Shown here piece after piece: positions 17,471 through 27,490 of a DNA stretch of 64,000 nucleotides (the stretch's first letter is position 1; each line of letters opens with the position of its first letter). Origin of the DNA: Planctobacterium sp965279005. GTDB lineage: Bacteria > Pseudomonadota > Gammaproteobacteria > Enterobacterales > Alteromonadaceae. The notes beneath the pieces were generated by a model. It did no database searches and had not been told where the DNA came from. It saw only the letters and a program-made list of their open reading frames with translations. The stretch is from assembly GCA_965279005.1 (NCBI GenBank), contig CBDIHK010000021.1, forward strand, positions 224,327-288,326, in the 5' to 3' direction. Made by a program: the position numbers and the translations under genes.

Positions 17471-19165
17471 ATGAGCACAGATAACCTAAAAGAACCTCTT
17501 TATATCCCCTACGCAGGCCCAGCATTGCTGGAAACCCCATTATTAAACAAAGGCAGCGCTTTTAGCCACGATGAACGCGTGGCCTTCAACCTTTCGGGGC
17601 TACTACCACCCAGGTATGAAACTATTGAAGAGCAGCTTGAACGTTGTTGGGCACAATATTCCAGTTTTGGTGAGCCAATTAACAAGCATATTTACTTGCG
17701 CGCCATACAAGATACCAATGAGACCTTGTACTACCGGCTGATCCAAGAACACATCGAAGAGATGATGCCCATTATCTACACGCCAACAGTGGGTGATGCC
17801 TGTGAGCAATTTTCAGATATCTACCGCAAGTCACGCGGCCTTTTCCTGTCCTATTCCGAACGCCACGAAATGGATGACATCCTGCGCAATGCGACCAAGC
17901 GCAATGTCAAGGTCATTGTGGTGACAGATGGGGAACGCATTTTGGGCTTGGGTGACCAAGGCATTGGCGGTATGGGTATTCCCATCGGTAAGCTGTCTTT
18001 GTATACAGCTTGCGGTGGCATTAGCCCGGCCTATACCTTGCCAATCATGCTGGATGTAGGAACCAATAACAAAAAGCTACTATCTGACCCTATGTACATG
18101 GGCTGCCGGCATCCGCGCATTAGCCAGTCAGAATATGACGAGTTCATCGATATGTTTATGAATGCTGTGCAAAAGCGCTGGCCAGGGGTCATGGTGCAAT
18201 TTGAAGACTTTGCCCAGCACAACGCCACCCCGATACTGACCCGTTACCGCGATAAGTTTTGTTGTTTTAACGATGATATCCAAGGTACCGCTGCCGTGAC
18301 CGTGGGTACTTTGTTGTCGGCCTGCCGTGCGATAGGGCAACAACTGAGTAATTTAAACGTGGTATTTGTTGGTGCAGGTTCTGCCGGGTGCGGCATTGCC
18401 GAACAGATCATCCAACAAATGGTGACCGAGGGCATTTCAGAGGCACAGGCCAGGGCGCATATCTTTATGATTGACCGCCATGGCCTGCTTACAGAAAACA
18501 CAACTGGCCTTCGGGACTTCCAACAAGCCTTGGTACAGCGCAATGATGCAATTGCCAACTGGGACTTTGAAGGCGAATTCCCAAGCCTTTTGGACGTGGT
18601 AAGGGAAGCGAAACCAACCATATTGATTGGCGTTTCGGGTCAAGCAGGGTTGTTCACTGAAGAGGTGGTCAAGACCATGCACCAGGGCGTAGCGCGCCCC
18701 ATCATATTCCCCCTGAGCAACCCATCGCGCCATGTTGAGGCCAATCCTAGGGATGTATTGGAGTGGACTCGTGGCGAAGCCATCGTGGCCACAGGCAGCC
18801 CGTTCCCACCCGTGGAGCTAAACGGCACCAACTACCCAATCCCACAGTGTAACAATAGCTACATATTCCCAGGTATCGGTCTAGGCGTATTGGCGGCGAA
18901 AGCCCAACGCATCAGCAATGACATGTTGCTAACTGCCAGTACAACACTCGCTGCAACCTCACCATTGGCCAATACAGGCAAAGGTGAGTTGTTGCCGCCT
19001 TTGACAGAAGTACAAGAAGTGAGCCGGAAAATTGCCTTCAATGTTGCCAAATGTGCCATGGACGAAGGGTTGGCATTGCGCATCAGCGACGATGCACTGT
19101 ACAGTAAAATTGATAGCATCTTCTGGCAGGCGGAATACCGTCCTTATAAGCGGGTTAGCCTGTAG
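17471..19165 (+). CDS. maeA: NAD-dependent malic enzyme
   Basis: A 564-residue oxidative malate decarboxylase (malate to pyruvate with CO2 and NADH) close to E. coli MaeA/SfcA throughout: YIPYAGPALLETPLLNKGSAF, the catalytic Tyr in MPIIYTPTVG, the metal-binding FEDFAQHNA and FNDDIQGTAAVT, and the nucleotide-binding FVGAGSAGCGIAE. An ATG at 17471 gives the family length; an in-frame GTG 33 bp upstream at 17438 is the alternative. It converges on the sensor kinase gene with a 12-bp gap. Confidence 0.95.
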   Translation: MSTDNLKEPLYIPYAGPALLETPLLNKGSAFSHDERVAFNLSGLLPPRYETIEEQLERCWAQYSSFGEPINKHIYLRAIQDTNETLYYRLIQEHIEEMMPIIYTPTVGDACEQFSDIYRKSRGLFLSYSERHEMDDILRNATKRNVKVIVVTDGERILGLGDQGIGGMGIPIGKLSLYTACGGISPAYTLPIMLDVGTNNKKLLSDPMYMGCRHPRISQSEYDEFIDMFMNAVQKRWPGVMVQFEDFAQHNATPILTRYRDKFCCFNDDIQGTAAVTVGTLLSACRAIGQQLSNLNVVFVGAGSAGCGIAEQIIQQMVTEGISEAQARAHIFMIDRHGLLTENTTGLRDFQQALVQRNDAIANWDFEGEFPSLLDVVREAKPTILIGVSGQAGLFTEEVVKTMHQGVARPIIFPLSNPSRHVEANPRDVLEWTRGEAIVATGSPFPPVELNGTNYPIPQCNNSYIFPGIGLGVLAAKAQRISNDMLLTASTTLAATSPLANTGKGELLPPLTEVQEVSRKIAFNVAKCAMDEGLALRISDDALYSKIDSIFWQAEYRPYKRVSL

Positions 19166-19177
19166 CCCATCCTGCCC

Positions 19178-22100
19178 CTAAGGCAATACCGCGATAAAGT
19201 CTTCAATTTTAGCGCGGATATCTGGCAATAATTGGCGTAGGCGGGCGAGATCGTCCGCCCTGCCCGCCATTTCAATCGTCTCTGCCACTTTAGCCACCTG
19301 CACTGCGCCCAAGCTGCCACTGGAACCTTTAATCTTGTGTGCTAGCTTGCCCGCTTCTTCACAATGGCCATCTTCAATATAAGAGCCCAGTTGTGCCAGC
19401 TCGGTCGGCATAGTTTCTTTGAACAAACCTATTAGCTTAGTAGCAAGTGTCTCGCTGTTGCCGATGCGTTCCATAAAACCTTGCCTATCCCAGATGCGTT
19501 CACTGGGAGCGCTGTCTTTCTGGACAGTTTCATCAGTTTGTTCCACCAGAGGATCGATGCTCAATTGCACTTCGCCTAGTTTCTCTATGCGCTCCTGGAC
19601 GCCAGTCCAAACATCGAGCTTTTGCCGCAATTCCTCTGCGGAAACCGGCTTGCTAAGATAATCATCCATACCCACAGCCAAACACTTTTCTTTGTCACCT
19701 TTCATGGCATTGGCGGTCATGGCAATGATAGGGATAGTGGAATTGATTATGCCATTAGCGCCTGAACGAATAGCCTGGGTCGCTTCATAACCATCCATTT
19801 TGGGCATTTGGCAATCCATCAAAACAACGACATATGGGTCATCCTCGCTGTAATTGCTCAGCATGTGCACTGCCTGCTTGCCATCAAAAGCCGAGTCCAC
19901 ACAAAAGCCAAGCCCCTCCAACATACCTTTGGCAACCTCTTGGTTGACTGGGTTGTCTTCCACCAATAATACACGTGCCCTTTGCCCCTGGGTTTGCAAT
20001 TGCTTTAGATGTTCCTTGGTAACAATTGGCTGTGATTTTGCCAATGCTGAACCTCCGTCCAATACTACCACTAAAGCATCATAGAGCTCCGTGCTGGTGA
20101 CGGGCTTGTTAAAATAGGCTTTGAAACCAACCCGGGCAAAATAATCAGGGTCACCAACTTCCCCGATGGAAGTCATCATGATCATCGGAATTTTGCACAT
20201 AACAGCATCTTCATGGATCATCTTGCCTAGCGACGCCCCGTCCATACCGGGCATTTGCATGTCCAAGATAGCAATGTCGAAATCGGGGTTGCGGCGCAAC
20301 ACCTTAAGGGCGCTAATACCGTCTTGCGCCTCGGTGACATGGGCGCCCCATTTTTCTAGCTGTTTACGCAGTACTTCCCGGTTAGTGGTATTGTCATCGA
20401 CAATTAATGCATTTTTACCGCGAATAACGGCGGTGGTTTTCTTAAGTACCTTCTTCCTGCCAGGCAAAACCTTGACCTGGAATTTAAATTCACTACCTTT
20501 ACCGAGTTCACTATTAGCACTGACGTCACCCCCCATCAAATGGCAGAGCTGCTTGACGATAGCCAGCCCCAAACCTGTACCGCCAAACTTGCGGGTAGTG
20601 GAGCTGTCTACCTGGGTGAAGGAATCAAACAAACTAGCAATTTTATTGGAAGGGATACCAATACCGGTATCTTTGACACTGACATGCAAAACCCAATTAA
20701 TTTGATCGCTTTGATCCAGGTGCATATTCACCACTATTTCACCTTCCGACGTGAACTTAATGGCGTTGCCCAGCAAATTGTTGAGTATTTGCCGGATGCG
20801 CCCAGGATCCCCCCTAACCCAGACACGCTCCATCTGGCTTTCGTCAAGCACCAACTCCAACTTCTTCTCTGCAGCCCGCTGCGCCATGCTGGCAACTGTG
20901 TCCTCAAACAGTTTGCGCAGGTCAAAGTCGATCTGCTCTAAATCAATTTTGCCTGCTTCTACCTTGGAGAAATCCAAGATGTCATTGATTAAATCCAATA
21001 GGGATTCCGCACTGGACTGCGCCAGCTTTGCGTAGCGCTGCTGTTGCTGCTGCAACTTAGTGTCAAGCAACAGGCTCAACATGCCAATAACCCCATTCAT
21101 GGGGGTCCTTATTTCGTGGCTCATATTGGCAAGGAAGTCGCCCTTAGCCTGCATGGCCTGTTCGGCTTTGACTTTTTCTTCGATTAACAAATTTTGCCTT
21201 TCAACAATTTGGTCATTAATCAATTTGGAAATGAGAATCGCAAATGCCAGGAACACCAAAAGCAGAACAAATGTAATAATCACATTCATTTCTAGCAATT
21301 GATTGGCAACTGACAACACCTCTTCTTCTGCAATAATGCCAATGAACTTCCAGCCCAACCGGGGCGATTGGTATATCGATACCAAGTAGGTTGCATCGTT
21401 GATTTGCACTTCGGACTGACCTGCATGCATATTAAAAATACCGGCGAACTTACCGTCGTAGATTTGGTCGACGTGCTTAAAGTTATTGTCAGGTTGTTTT
21501 GGGTCCACCAACATGGTGCCATTGTCTTCCACCAACATGATGTAGCCGGAATCGCCTAGCCGGATCTCCTTGATAATGTCAGTTAGCGCTTGCAGGGACA
21601 GATCCATACCCAGTACGCCAAGCACCTCGCCCCCTTCGCGGTAGATGGCCTTTACGGTTGAAACAATGACAGTGTCATCTGACTCCCAATAGTAGGCATT
21701 GGTGCGGGCAATCTCGCCGTTAGCGGCCAGGCCAGTTTGGTACCAAGGCCTGGGGCGTGGATCGTATTGCCGGTACACTTCGCCTGTCGGCCACTGGATA
21801 TAGCCCCCTTGTGCGTTGCCGAAGTAAATATAGGTAATGGAGGGATGCAGGCTGCCAAATTCACGGAACAAAGCAAACACCTCCTGCTCTGTTTCCGAAC
21901 CTAGCTCGGGCTGCATTAGTGTAGATCGGGGCGCAGTCAGGTAAGTGCTAATGCCCTGGTAACCTTGTTTTAGGGTTTTGTGCTGGGCTATGTAATCGAC
22001 GTTTTCGCCTATTTGGTCAAACAAGATGGTGAGGCTGTTGTCTATCTGCCTCACCTCCCGCTCATTAGAAAGGATAAAATTTTGTTTAGCCTGCTTTTGG

Positions 22101-22189
22101 GTATGCTGGACCATTAAATAGGTGATTATGGTAGTGGGTAACACCACCGCCGTAACAAAGGCTATCACCAATTTGTGGGACATTTTCAT
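19178..22189 (-). CDS. Hybrid sensor histidine kinase with Cache sensor, two receivers and HPt
   Basis: A 1003-residue multi-step phosphorelay kinase. A first transmembrane helix (about 7-25) is followed by a periplasmic double-Cache domain (about 40-285, with YDPRPRPWYQ and LGMDLSLQ) and a second helix (about 298-320). Then come HisKA with the phospho-accepting His of MSHEIRTPMNG (near 357), HATPase, a first receiver (Asp near 641 in LDMQMPGMDG), a second receiver (Asp near 791 in LMDCQMPKMDG) and a C-terminal HPt domain (LAHKIKGSSGSLG, near 951). The architecture is BarA-like, but the Cache input suggests sensing of a small extracellular ligand. No dedicated regulator lies next to it, so the output partner is unknown. 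Confidence 0.92.
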   Translation of the reverse strand: MKMSHKLVIAFVTAVVLPTTIITYLMVQHTQKQAKQNFILSNEREVRQIDNSLTILFDQIGENVDYIAQHKTLKQGYQGISTYLTAPRSTLMQPELGSETEQEVFALFREFGSLHPSITYIYFGNAQGGYIQWPTGEVYRQYDPRPRPWYQTGLAANGEIARTNAYYWESDDTVIVSTVKAIYREGGEVLGVLGMDLSLQALTDIIKEIRLGDSGYIMLVEDNGTMLVDPKQPDNNFKHVDQIYDGKFAGIFNMHAGQSEVQINDATYLVSIYQSPRLGWKFIGIIAEEEVLSVANQLLEMNVIITFVLLLVFLAFAILISKLINDQIVERQNLLIEEKVKAEQAMQAKGDFLANMSHEIRTPMNGVIGMLSLLLDTKLQQQQQRYAKLAQSSAESLLDLINDILDFSKVEAGKIDLEQIDFDLRKLFEDTVASMAQRAAEKKLELVLDESQMERVWVRGDPGRIRQILNNLLGNAIKFTSEGEIVVNMHLDQSDQINWVLHVSVKDTGIGIPSNKIASLFDSFTQVDSSTTRKFGGTGLGLAIVKQLCHLMGGDVSANSELGKGSEFKFQVKVLPGRKKVLKKTTAVIRGKNALIVDDNTTNREVLRKQLEKWGAHVTEAQDGISALKVLRRNPDFDIAILDMQMPGMDGASLGKMIHEDAVMCKIPMIMMTSIGEVGDPDYFARVGFKAYFNKPVTSTELYDALVVVLDGGSALAKSQPIVTKEHLKQLQTQGQRARVLLVEDNPVNQEVAKGMLEGLGFCVDSAFDGKQAVHMLSNYSEDDPYVVVLMDCQMPKMDGYEATQAIRSGANGIINSTIPIIAMTANAMKGDKEKCLAVGMDDYLSKPVSAEELRQKLDVWTGVQERIEKLGEVQLSIDPLVEQTDETVQKDSAPSERIWDRQGFMERIGNSETLATKLIGLFKETMPTELAQLGSYIEDGHCEEAGKLAHKIKGSSGSLGAVQVAKVAETIEMAGRADDLARLRQLLPDIRAKIEDFIAVLP

Positions 22190-22470
22190 ATTGGAACAAG
22201 GTACCCATCGGCCGCACTGGAAGATGGCTAGAACCGCACCATCCCCGAGTCAGGTTTAACACGTGGCTCCATACCCTGCGCAAGAGCCTAGGTCAAAACT
22301 CATTCTTGTAAGTTGTTGTTATTAACCCTATAAGACAATTTAAGGCCTCGCAAGGTAAATGCGATGATCGCGCTAACATTTCATTAACTTTCACTATCGC
22401 GTAGCTGTAACCTGGGGCATCGCACTGACTGCGGTGGGCGCTGCTACCAGGTATAAAGCCTAATTGGGCA

Positions 22471-24450
22471 TTAAACGGCAACTTGTTTAATTAACAAATC
22501 CTCTTGGCTGGTTTTGCCTGGCATTTGCACCACGTATTCCATGGCAACTTCGTCGCAAGCATCTTGTTTAGGGCAAATGCCACAATCTTTGATAACTTTC
22601 TCCGGCAGCCCAGACATTTCCGTATCGACAAAGCCCAGCTTATTAAAAAACTTGGGTACCCTGGTTAGCACTATGACGCGCTTTAGCTCTATATGGCGGG
22701 CTTGCTCCAACAGGTATTGGATCATTGCCGTACCCTGCCCCTTGCCCTGGATCGCGGTATCTACCCCAACAGAACGGATTTCAGCCAAACCAGTTTGGTA
22801 GATGTATAAACAGGCACAGCCTACAACCTGGTTGTCCATTTCTGCCACCACAAAGTTCTGGATGTCATGCACAATATTGTCCCGGCTACGCGGCAAGGTT
22901 TCCCCCAAGTCAGACCAATAATTGACAATGCGCTCAATGGCATCGACATCTGTCATTTTAGCCCGGCGCACACTCAAAGCTTCCGCTTTTTGTGCGTTCA
23001 ACCTTTGCTGCACTTGCCGCAATGCTGCCTGGATTTGTTCTGCCGCTGGGCTACCAGTTACATGGCTAGAGACTAGCTTGGAATGGTCTTGTTGCACCGT
23101 TTCCAGGGCTTGTTCCACTTGCTCCCTAGAGGTTCCGCCAAGCGCCTGGCGTTTGTCCAAGCAGGATTCAATGGTCAAGTGCTGGTATACGTCCTGGCCA
23201 ATATCCTTGCAGTAGGTCTGCAATTCAGCCAATGTGAAATCTTCCAATGCCTTACCCTGGTCAATGGCGTGCAGCACCACTTCACCGACAATGTGGTGCG
23301 CTTCCCGGAATGGAATGTCTTTACTGACTAAATAGTCAGCAAGTTCAGTGGCGTTGGCATAGCCCTGCTGCGCCGCTGCGAGGGTGGCAGCGCTATTCAC
23401 TTTCAGGCCTGCGGCCACCAATTCGGCCATCTGCAAGCAGATTTCCCAGGTATCCATCGCATCGAAAAGGCCTTCTTTGTCTTCCTGCATGTCCTTGTTA
23501 TAGGCCAAAGGCAGCGCTTTCATGGTGGTGATGATGGCACACAGTGAACCCTGTACCCGGCCTGTTTTGCCCCTGATAAGCTCCAACGCATCTGGATTTT
23601 TCTTTTGCGGCATCAAGGAGGAGCCCGACGTCACCAGGTCGCTGAGTTCGATAAAGCCAGCCTCCCCGGTGTTATAAAAAATCAAATCTTCAGCAAACCG
23701 GGACAGGTGCATCATGCTGATGCTGGCGCTAGATAAAAACTCTATCACGTGATCCCGATCCGACACTGCGTCCAAGCTGTTCAAGGTGGGCCTGCGGAAT
23801 CCCATATCTTCCGCCAACTCAAAGCGGTCTATCGCGTAGGCCGTGCCCGCTAAGGCGCCAGAGCCCAAGGGTGAGGTATCAGCACGGTATAAGGCATCTT
23901 TTAGCCGACCAATGTCCCGGTCAAACATCTCTACATAGGCCAAGCACCAATGGCCAAAGGTAACCGGTTGCGCCCGCTGCAAATGGGTATACCCCGGCAA
24001 TACCGTAGTATGCTCCCTTGCCGCCAGCGTCATTAGCGCTTGTTGCAGGTTCACCAGCGCCACCAAAATCTCGCCACCCTTTTCTTTACACCAGAGTTTT
24101 AAGTCGGTGGCTACCTGGTCATTACGGCTTCGTCCTGTATGTAGTTTCTTGCCCAGCTCGCCGACATTGGCAATTAGCTTTTGCTCTACCCAGCTATGGA
24201 TATCTTCAGCGTCTGATCCTAGGATTTGCTCTGGGTTCTCAGCAATTTCGACACCAAGTTGCGACAACGCCTGCTCTAGTTGGGTTTGTTCCTGCGGCGT
24301 AAGTACATTGACTTTCACCAATGCCCGTGACCAGGAAATAGATCCCCGGATATCTTGCTGGGCGAGACGGTAGTCTATCGGCAAAGAATCATTGAATTTT
24401 TTAAACAGTTCGCTCGGTTGTTGGGTAAACCGTCCACCCCATAATGCCAT
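22471..24450 (-). CDS. argH: Argininosuccinate lyase fused to a GNAT N-acetyltransferase
   Basis: A 659-residue fusion. Residues 1-460 are argininosuccinate lyase (MALWGGRF start, TGRSRNDQVATDL, and the superfamily signature GSSLMPQKKNPD), which makes arginine and fumarate. Residues about 495-640 form an acetyltransferase domain (VGCACLYIYQTGLAEIRSVGVD, IQGKGQGTAMIQYLL) that in such ArgH(A) proteins can act as N-acetylglutamate synthase, the first step of the pathway. The fusion is known from Vibrio, Alteromonas and related marine gammaproteobacteria. It is last in the arg operon, 9 bp after argG. Confidence 0.95.
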   Translation of the reverse strand: MALWGGRFTQQPSELFKKFNDSLPIDYRLAQQDIRGSISWSRALVKVNVLTPQEQTQLEQALSQLGVEIAENPEQILGSDAEDIHSWVEQKLIANVGELGKKLHTGRSRNDQVATDLKLWCKEKGGEILVALVNLQQALMTLAAREHTTVLPGYTHLQRAQPVTFGHWCLAYVEMFDRDIGRLKDALYRADTSPLGSGALAGTAYAIDRFELAEDMGFRRPTLNSLDAVSDRDHVIEFLSSASISMMHLSRFAEDLIFYNTGEAGFIELSDLVTSGSSLMPQKKNPDALELIRGKTGRVQGSLCAIITTMKALPLAYNKDMQEDKEGLFDAMDTWEICLQMAELVAAGLKVNSAATLAAAQQGYANATELADYLVSKDIPFREAHHIVGEVVLHAIDQGKALEDFTLAELQTYCKDIGQDVYQHLTIESCLDKRQALGGTSREQVEQALETVQQDHSKLVSSHVTGSPAAEQIQAALRQVQQRLNAQKAEALSVRRAKMTDVDAIERIVNYWSDLGETLPRSRDNIVHDIQNFVVAEMDNQVVGCACLYIYQTGLAEIRSVGVDTAIQGKGQGTAMIQYLLEQARHIELKRVIVLTRVPKFFNKLGFVDTEMSGLPEKVIKDCGICPKQDACDEVAMEYVVQMPGKTSQEDLLIKQVAV

Positions 24451-24459
24451 AGCCGCCTC

Positions 24460-25680
24460 CTACTTATCCGCCGTTTTGTTTTGCATTGCCTTGATCCTGC
24501 TGGAAAGGCTGTATAACCGAATAAAACCTTCAGCATGGGATTGGTCGTAAACGTCATCTTCGCCAAAGGTGGCAAATGCTTCAGAGTATAGGCTATTCGG
24601 CGATTGCCGTTGCACTACCGTAGCCATACCTTTGTAGAGTTTAACTACAACTTCGCCGGTGATCTGATCCGCAAAGACCTTCGCTCCCGCCAGCAATGAC
24701 TGGCACAACGGCGTGAACCAACGTCCGTCATACATTACGTGGGAAAACTCCAAACCCAGTTGTTCACGGTGTTTAAGGGCATTTTTGTCCAATACCAAGG
24801 CCTCCAGTGCTTGATAGGCTTTCAACAGCACGGTACCACCCGGGGTTTCATAGCAGCCACGGGATTTCATCCCCACCAAACGGTTCTCAACAATGTCAAT
24901 CCGGCCAACCCCGTGGGTAGCGGCCAGCCTGTTAAGCTCCACCAAAGCGTCATAGGCGGACAGTGCTTGGCCATTAACCTTGGTCAGTTCTCCTTGCGCA
25001 AAGCTCAAACTGATGCGTTCAGCAGTATCAGGGGCTTCTTCCGGATCTACCGTCATGGTCCAAACCTGCTTGCTAGGTTCGCACCAGGGATCCTCAAGTT
25101 CACCGCCTTCGTGGGAAATGTGCCAGGCGTTGGCATCGCGGCTATAAATTTTAGTTGCGCTCGCAGTCGTAGGTATATCTTTTTCCGCCAAATAATCTAG
25201 CAGGTCTTCCCTCGATACCATATCCCACTCACGCCAGGGTGCAATCACAGTTAAATCCGGGGCCAACGCGGCAAAGGTGCCTTCAAACCTGACTTGGTCA
25301 TTGCCTTTGCCGGTACAACCGTGGCACAACGCGTCGGCACCCACTTCCCTGGCGACTGCTACTTGCGCTTTGGCGATCACCGGACGCGCCATCGACGTGC
25401 CTAGCAGGTATTCACCTTCATAGACTGCACCGGTTTGGATTGTTGGGAAAATATAGTCTTTGACAAATTCTTGCTTCAGGTCGACGATATAACACTCGCT
25501 AGCTCCAGATCGGATAGCCTTGTCGTGGAGCCCCTCAAGCTCTTCATCGCCCTGGCCTACATCGGCAGCAAAAGCAACCACCTCACAATCGTAGTTTTCT
25601 TTTAACCAAGGGATGATTGCCGAGGTATCCAAGCCACCTGAGTAAGCTAACACCACCTTTTTAATTGTTTGTTTAGTCAT
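24460..25680 (-). CDS. argG: Argininosuccinate synthase
   Basis: A 406-residue enzyme joining citrulline and aspartate with ATP. It shows the pyrophosphatase-type P-loop AYSGGLDTSAIIPWL near the N-terminus, CHGCTGKGNDQVRFE and SRGCYETPGGT. Length is typical of the short bacterial class. It lies 50 bp after argF and 9 bp before argH. An AGGAGAAC ribosome-binding site precedes the ATG. Confidence 0.96.
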   Translation of the reverse strand: MTKQTIKKVVLAYSGGLDTSAIIPWLKENYDCEVVAFAADVGQGDEELEGLHDKAIRSGASECYIVDLKQEFVKDYIFPTIQTGAVYEGEYLLGTSMARPVIAKAQVAVAREVGADALCHGCTGKGNDQVRFEGTFAALAPDLTVIAPWREWDMVSREDLLDYLAEKDIPTTASATKIYSRDANAWHISHEGGELEDPWCEPSKQVWTMTVDPEEAPDTAERISLSFAQGELTKVNGQALSAYDALVELNRLAATHGVGRIDIVENRLVGMKSRGCYETPGGTVLLKAYQALEALVLDKNALKHREQLGLEFSHVMYDGRWFTPLCQSLLAGAKVFADQITGEVVVKLYKGMATVVQRQSPNSLYSEAFATFGEDDVYDQSHAEGFIRLYSLSSRIKAMQNKTADK

Positions 25681-25730
25681 TTATGTTCTCCTTAGCGGGA
25701 TCCCTATTATTGGGGGTCACCCTGTCAGTG

Positions 25731-26645
25731 TTAGAGGCAATCCAACAAAGTTAATAAAATAGCGTTTTGTGCATGCATCCGGTTTTCAGCTTGCAGTAAC
25801 AGCAACGACTGGGAGCCATCCACGACATCACTGGTAATTTCTAAATCCCGGTGGGCGGGTTGGCAGTGCATTGCATGGTTCGCACCAACCTTCTGCATCA
25901 GTTCAGTATTTAATTGGTAAGGTTCAAATGTTGCTTTGATTTGCTCAAGCGGCGTGTCGTCCCCCATGGAAATCCAAGTATCAGTGTAAAGCACGTCGGC
26001 GTGGTGCAGGTTCTCAATACCTGCAATAACTTGTATGTTAGCGCCGTTTTGTTGCGCCAATGTTTGTGCTTGATCAGTAATTTCCGGGTCGGGTTCAAAT
26101 CTGGCCGGGGTCACCACCGAAACGTTAGCCCCAAGCGCGGCTCCCAGTATCATCAAGGAATGGGCAACATTATTGCCATCACCAATGTAGGCCAACTTGG
26201 CTTGTTGCAAGTCGCCATAGACTTCTTTAATTGCCAGAAAGTCAGCCAAGGCCTGGCATGGATGGTAGAGGTCGCACAATGCATTGACAACCGGCACGCT
26301 GGTTGCGGCCGACATCAATTTCAAGGTCTTATGCTCATAGACCCTGGCAACAATAGCGTCAGCCCAACAACCCAAGTTAGCGGCGGTGTCCTTGGTGCTT
26401 TCCCGGCCAGCGAGCTTGTCCTGTTTGACATCCAAATAGACAAAATGACCACCCATTTTATTGATGCCAATATCAAAACTAACCCGGGTACGCAATGAAG
26501 GCTTTTCGAATACCCCTGCGATTGACTTGCCAGCCAAGTGGTTTTTATATACTTGGGGATTGAGTTTGACATCTAGTGCCAGCTCCAACAGTTGCTTGGC
26601 TGTTTCTGGCTTCCATTGGCTAAAATTTAATAGATCCTGTTTCAT
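25731..26645 (-). CDS. argF: Ornithine carbamoyltransferase
   Basis: A 304-residue transcarbamylase converting ornithine and carbamoyl phosphate to citrulline. The phosphate-binding motif reads FEKPSLRTRVSF and the ornithine/catalytic loop reads MHCQPAHRD, in place of the more common STRTR and HCLPAHR. The DLYHPCQALADFLAI segment is canonical. Position in an operon with argG and argH supports ornithine as substrate. The two substitutions make an acetyl- or succinyl-ornithine preference worth excluding. It lies 14 bp downstream of argB. Confidence 0.9.
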   Translation of the reverse strand: MKQDLLNFSQWKPETAKQLLELALDVKLNPQVYKNHLAGKSIAGVFEKPSLRTRVSFDIGINKMGGHFVYLDVKQDKLAGRESTKDTAANLGCWADAIVARVYEHKTLKLMSAATSVPVVNALCDLYHPCQALADFLAIKEVYGDLQQAKLAYIGDGNNVAHSLMILGAALGANVSVVTPARFEPDPEITDQAQTLAQQNGANIQVIAGIENLHHADVLYTDTWISMGDDTPLEQIKATFEPYQLNTELMQKVGANHAMHCQPAHRDLEITSDVVDGSQSLLLLQAENRMHAQNAILLTLLDCL

Positions 26646-26659
26646 ACCACGTTCCTTAA

Positions 26660-27490
26660 TTAGCTCATTAGTTTTGTAGTAACATCGTTATTGTCCACAG
26701 AATGGTCGCTGCCCCCATCTGAGGCGCTAGGAAGAATCCTGGTACCCGCTTTTTGTCGGGAGAGGTTTAGCAACTGCTCAGGTTGTTTCCAGGAGGCGAT
26801 GGTGACTGGCTGCTGGGTAAGGTTAGCTGCGGCTAGTGCCGAACGCACCTTAACCACCATGCCCCCTGAGACCACACCATCGGAAATTAGGGAGTCTATA
26901 CCGACAGCGTTTAGTTGCGGGATCAGCTGCATGTGGCCATCAAGTACGCCTGGTACGTCGGTCAGTAAAACCAATTCGCTGCCCAATAATTTTGCTATAG
27001 CCACCGCCGCGTCATCAGCATTGACATTGAGCAGGCGCCCCTGGTCATCTGCAGCAATGGAAGCTATTACCGGCATAAAGCCGTTTTCCAACAGTGAATT
27101 GAGCAAGCTTGGGTTATTGGCCAGTGCTTGGCCTACCTGGCCAAAAGCCGGATCCAACTGGCTTGCCCGGCAGCTAGCGCCATCCAACAAGGTTAGGCCA
27201 ACCGGTTTAATGCCAGTTTTAAGCAGTTGTCCGCAGAGCTGGGTATTTACCGCACCCGCGAGCGCACCAACAACAAATGGTAAATGGGACTCAGGTGTTA
27301 CCCTGACACCATCGCGCTTTTCACTGTCAAAACCGAGTTTAGCCAGCCAATCATGGGCAATATCACCGCCGCCATGCACCAAACAAATACTAAACTGTGA
27401 CTGCAACTCCAACAATGTTGCAGAAAATGCGTCAAAGGCAGACGGGCTGGCCATCAATGCGCCACCAATTTTTATCACAAGGGTATTCAT
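26660..27490 (-). CDS. argB: Acetylglutamate kinase
   Basis: A 276-residue amino-acid kinase that phosphorylates N-acetylglutamate. The N-terminus reads VIKIGGALMASPSAF, with LVHGGGDIAHDWL for substrate binding and NVNADDAAVAIAKLL plus VLLTDVPGVLDG for ATP. It is about 18 residues longer than E. coli ArgB because of a polar C-terminal tail (DGGSDHSVDNNDVTTKLMS). Its start overlaps the argC stop by 4 bp, suggesting coupled translation. Confidence 0.94.
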   Translation of the reverse strand: MNTLVIKIGGALMASPSAFDAFSATLLELQSQFSICLVHGGGDIAHDWLAKLGFDSEKRDGVRVTPESHLPFVVGALAGAVNTQLCGQLLKTGIKPVGLTLLDGASCRASQLDPAFGQVGQALANNPSLLNSLLENGFMPVIASIAADDQGRLLNVNADDAAVAIAKLLGSELVLLTDVPGVLDGHMQLIPQLNAVGIDSLISDGVVSGGMVVKVRSALAAANLTQQPVTIASWKQPEQLLNLSRQKAGTRILPSASDGGSDHSVDNNDVTTKLMS

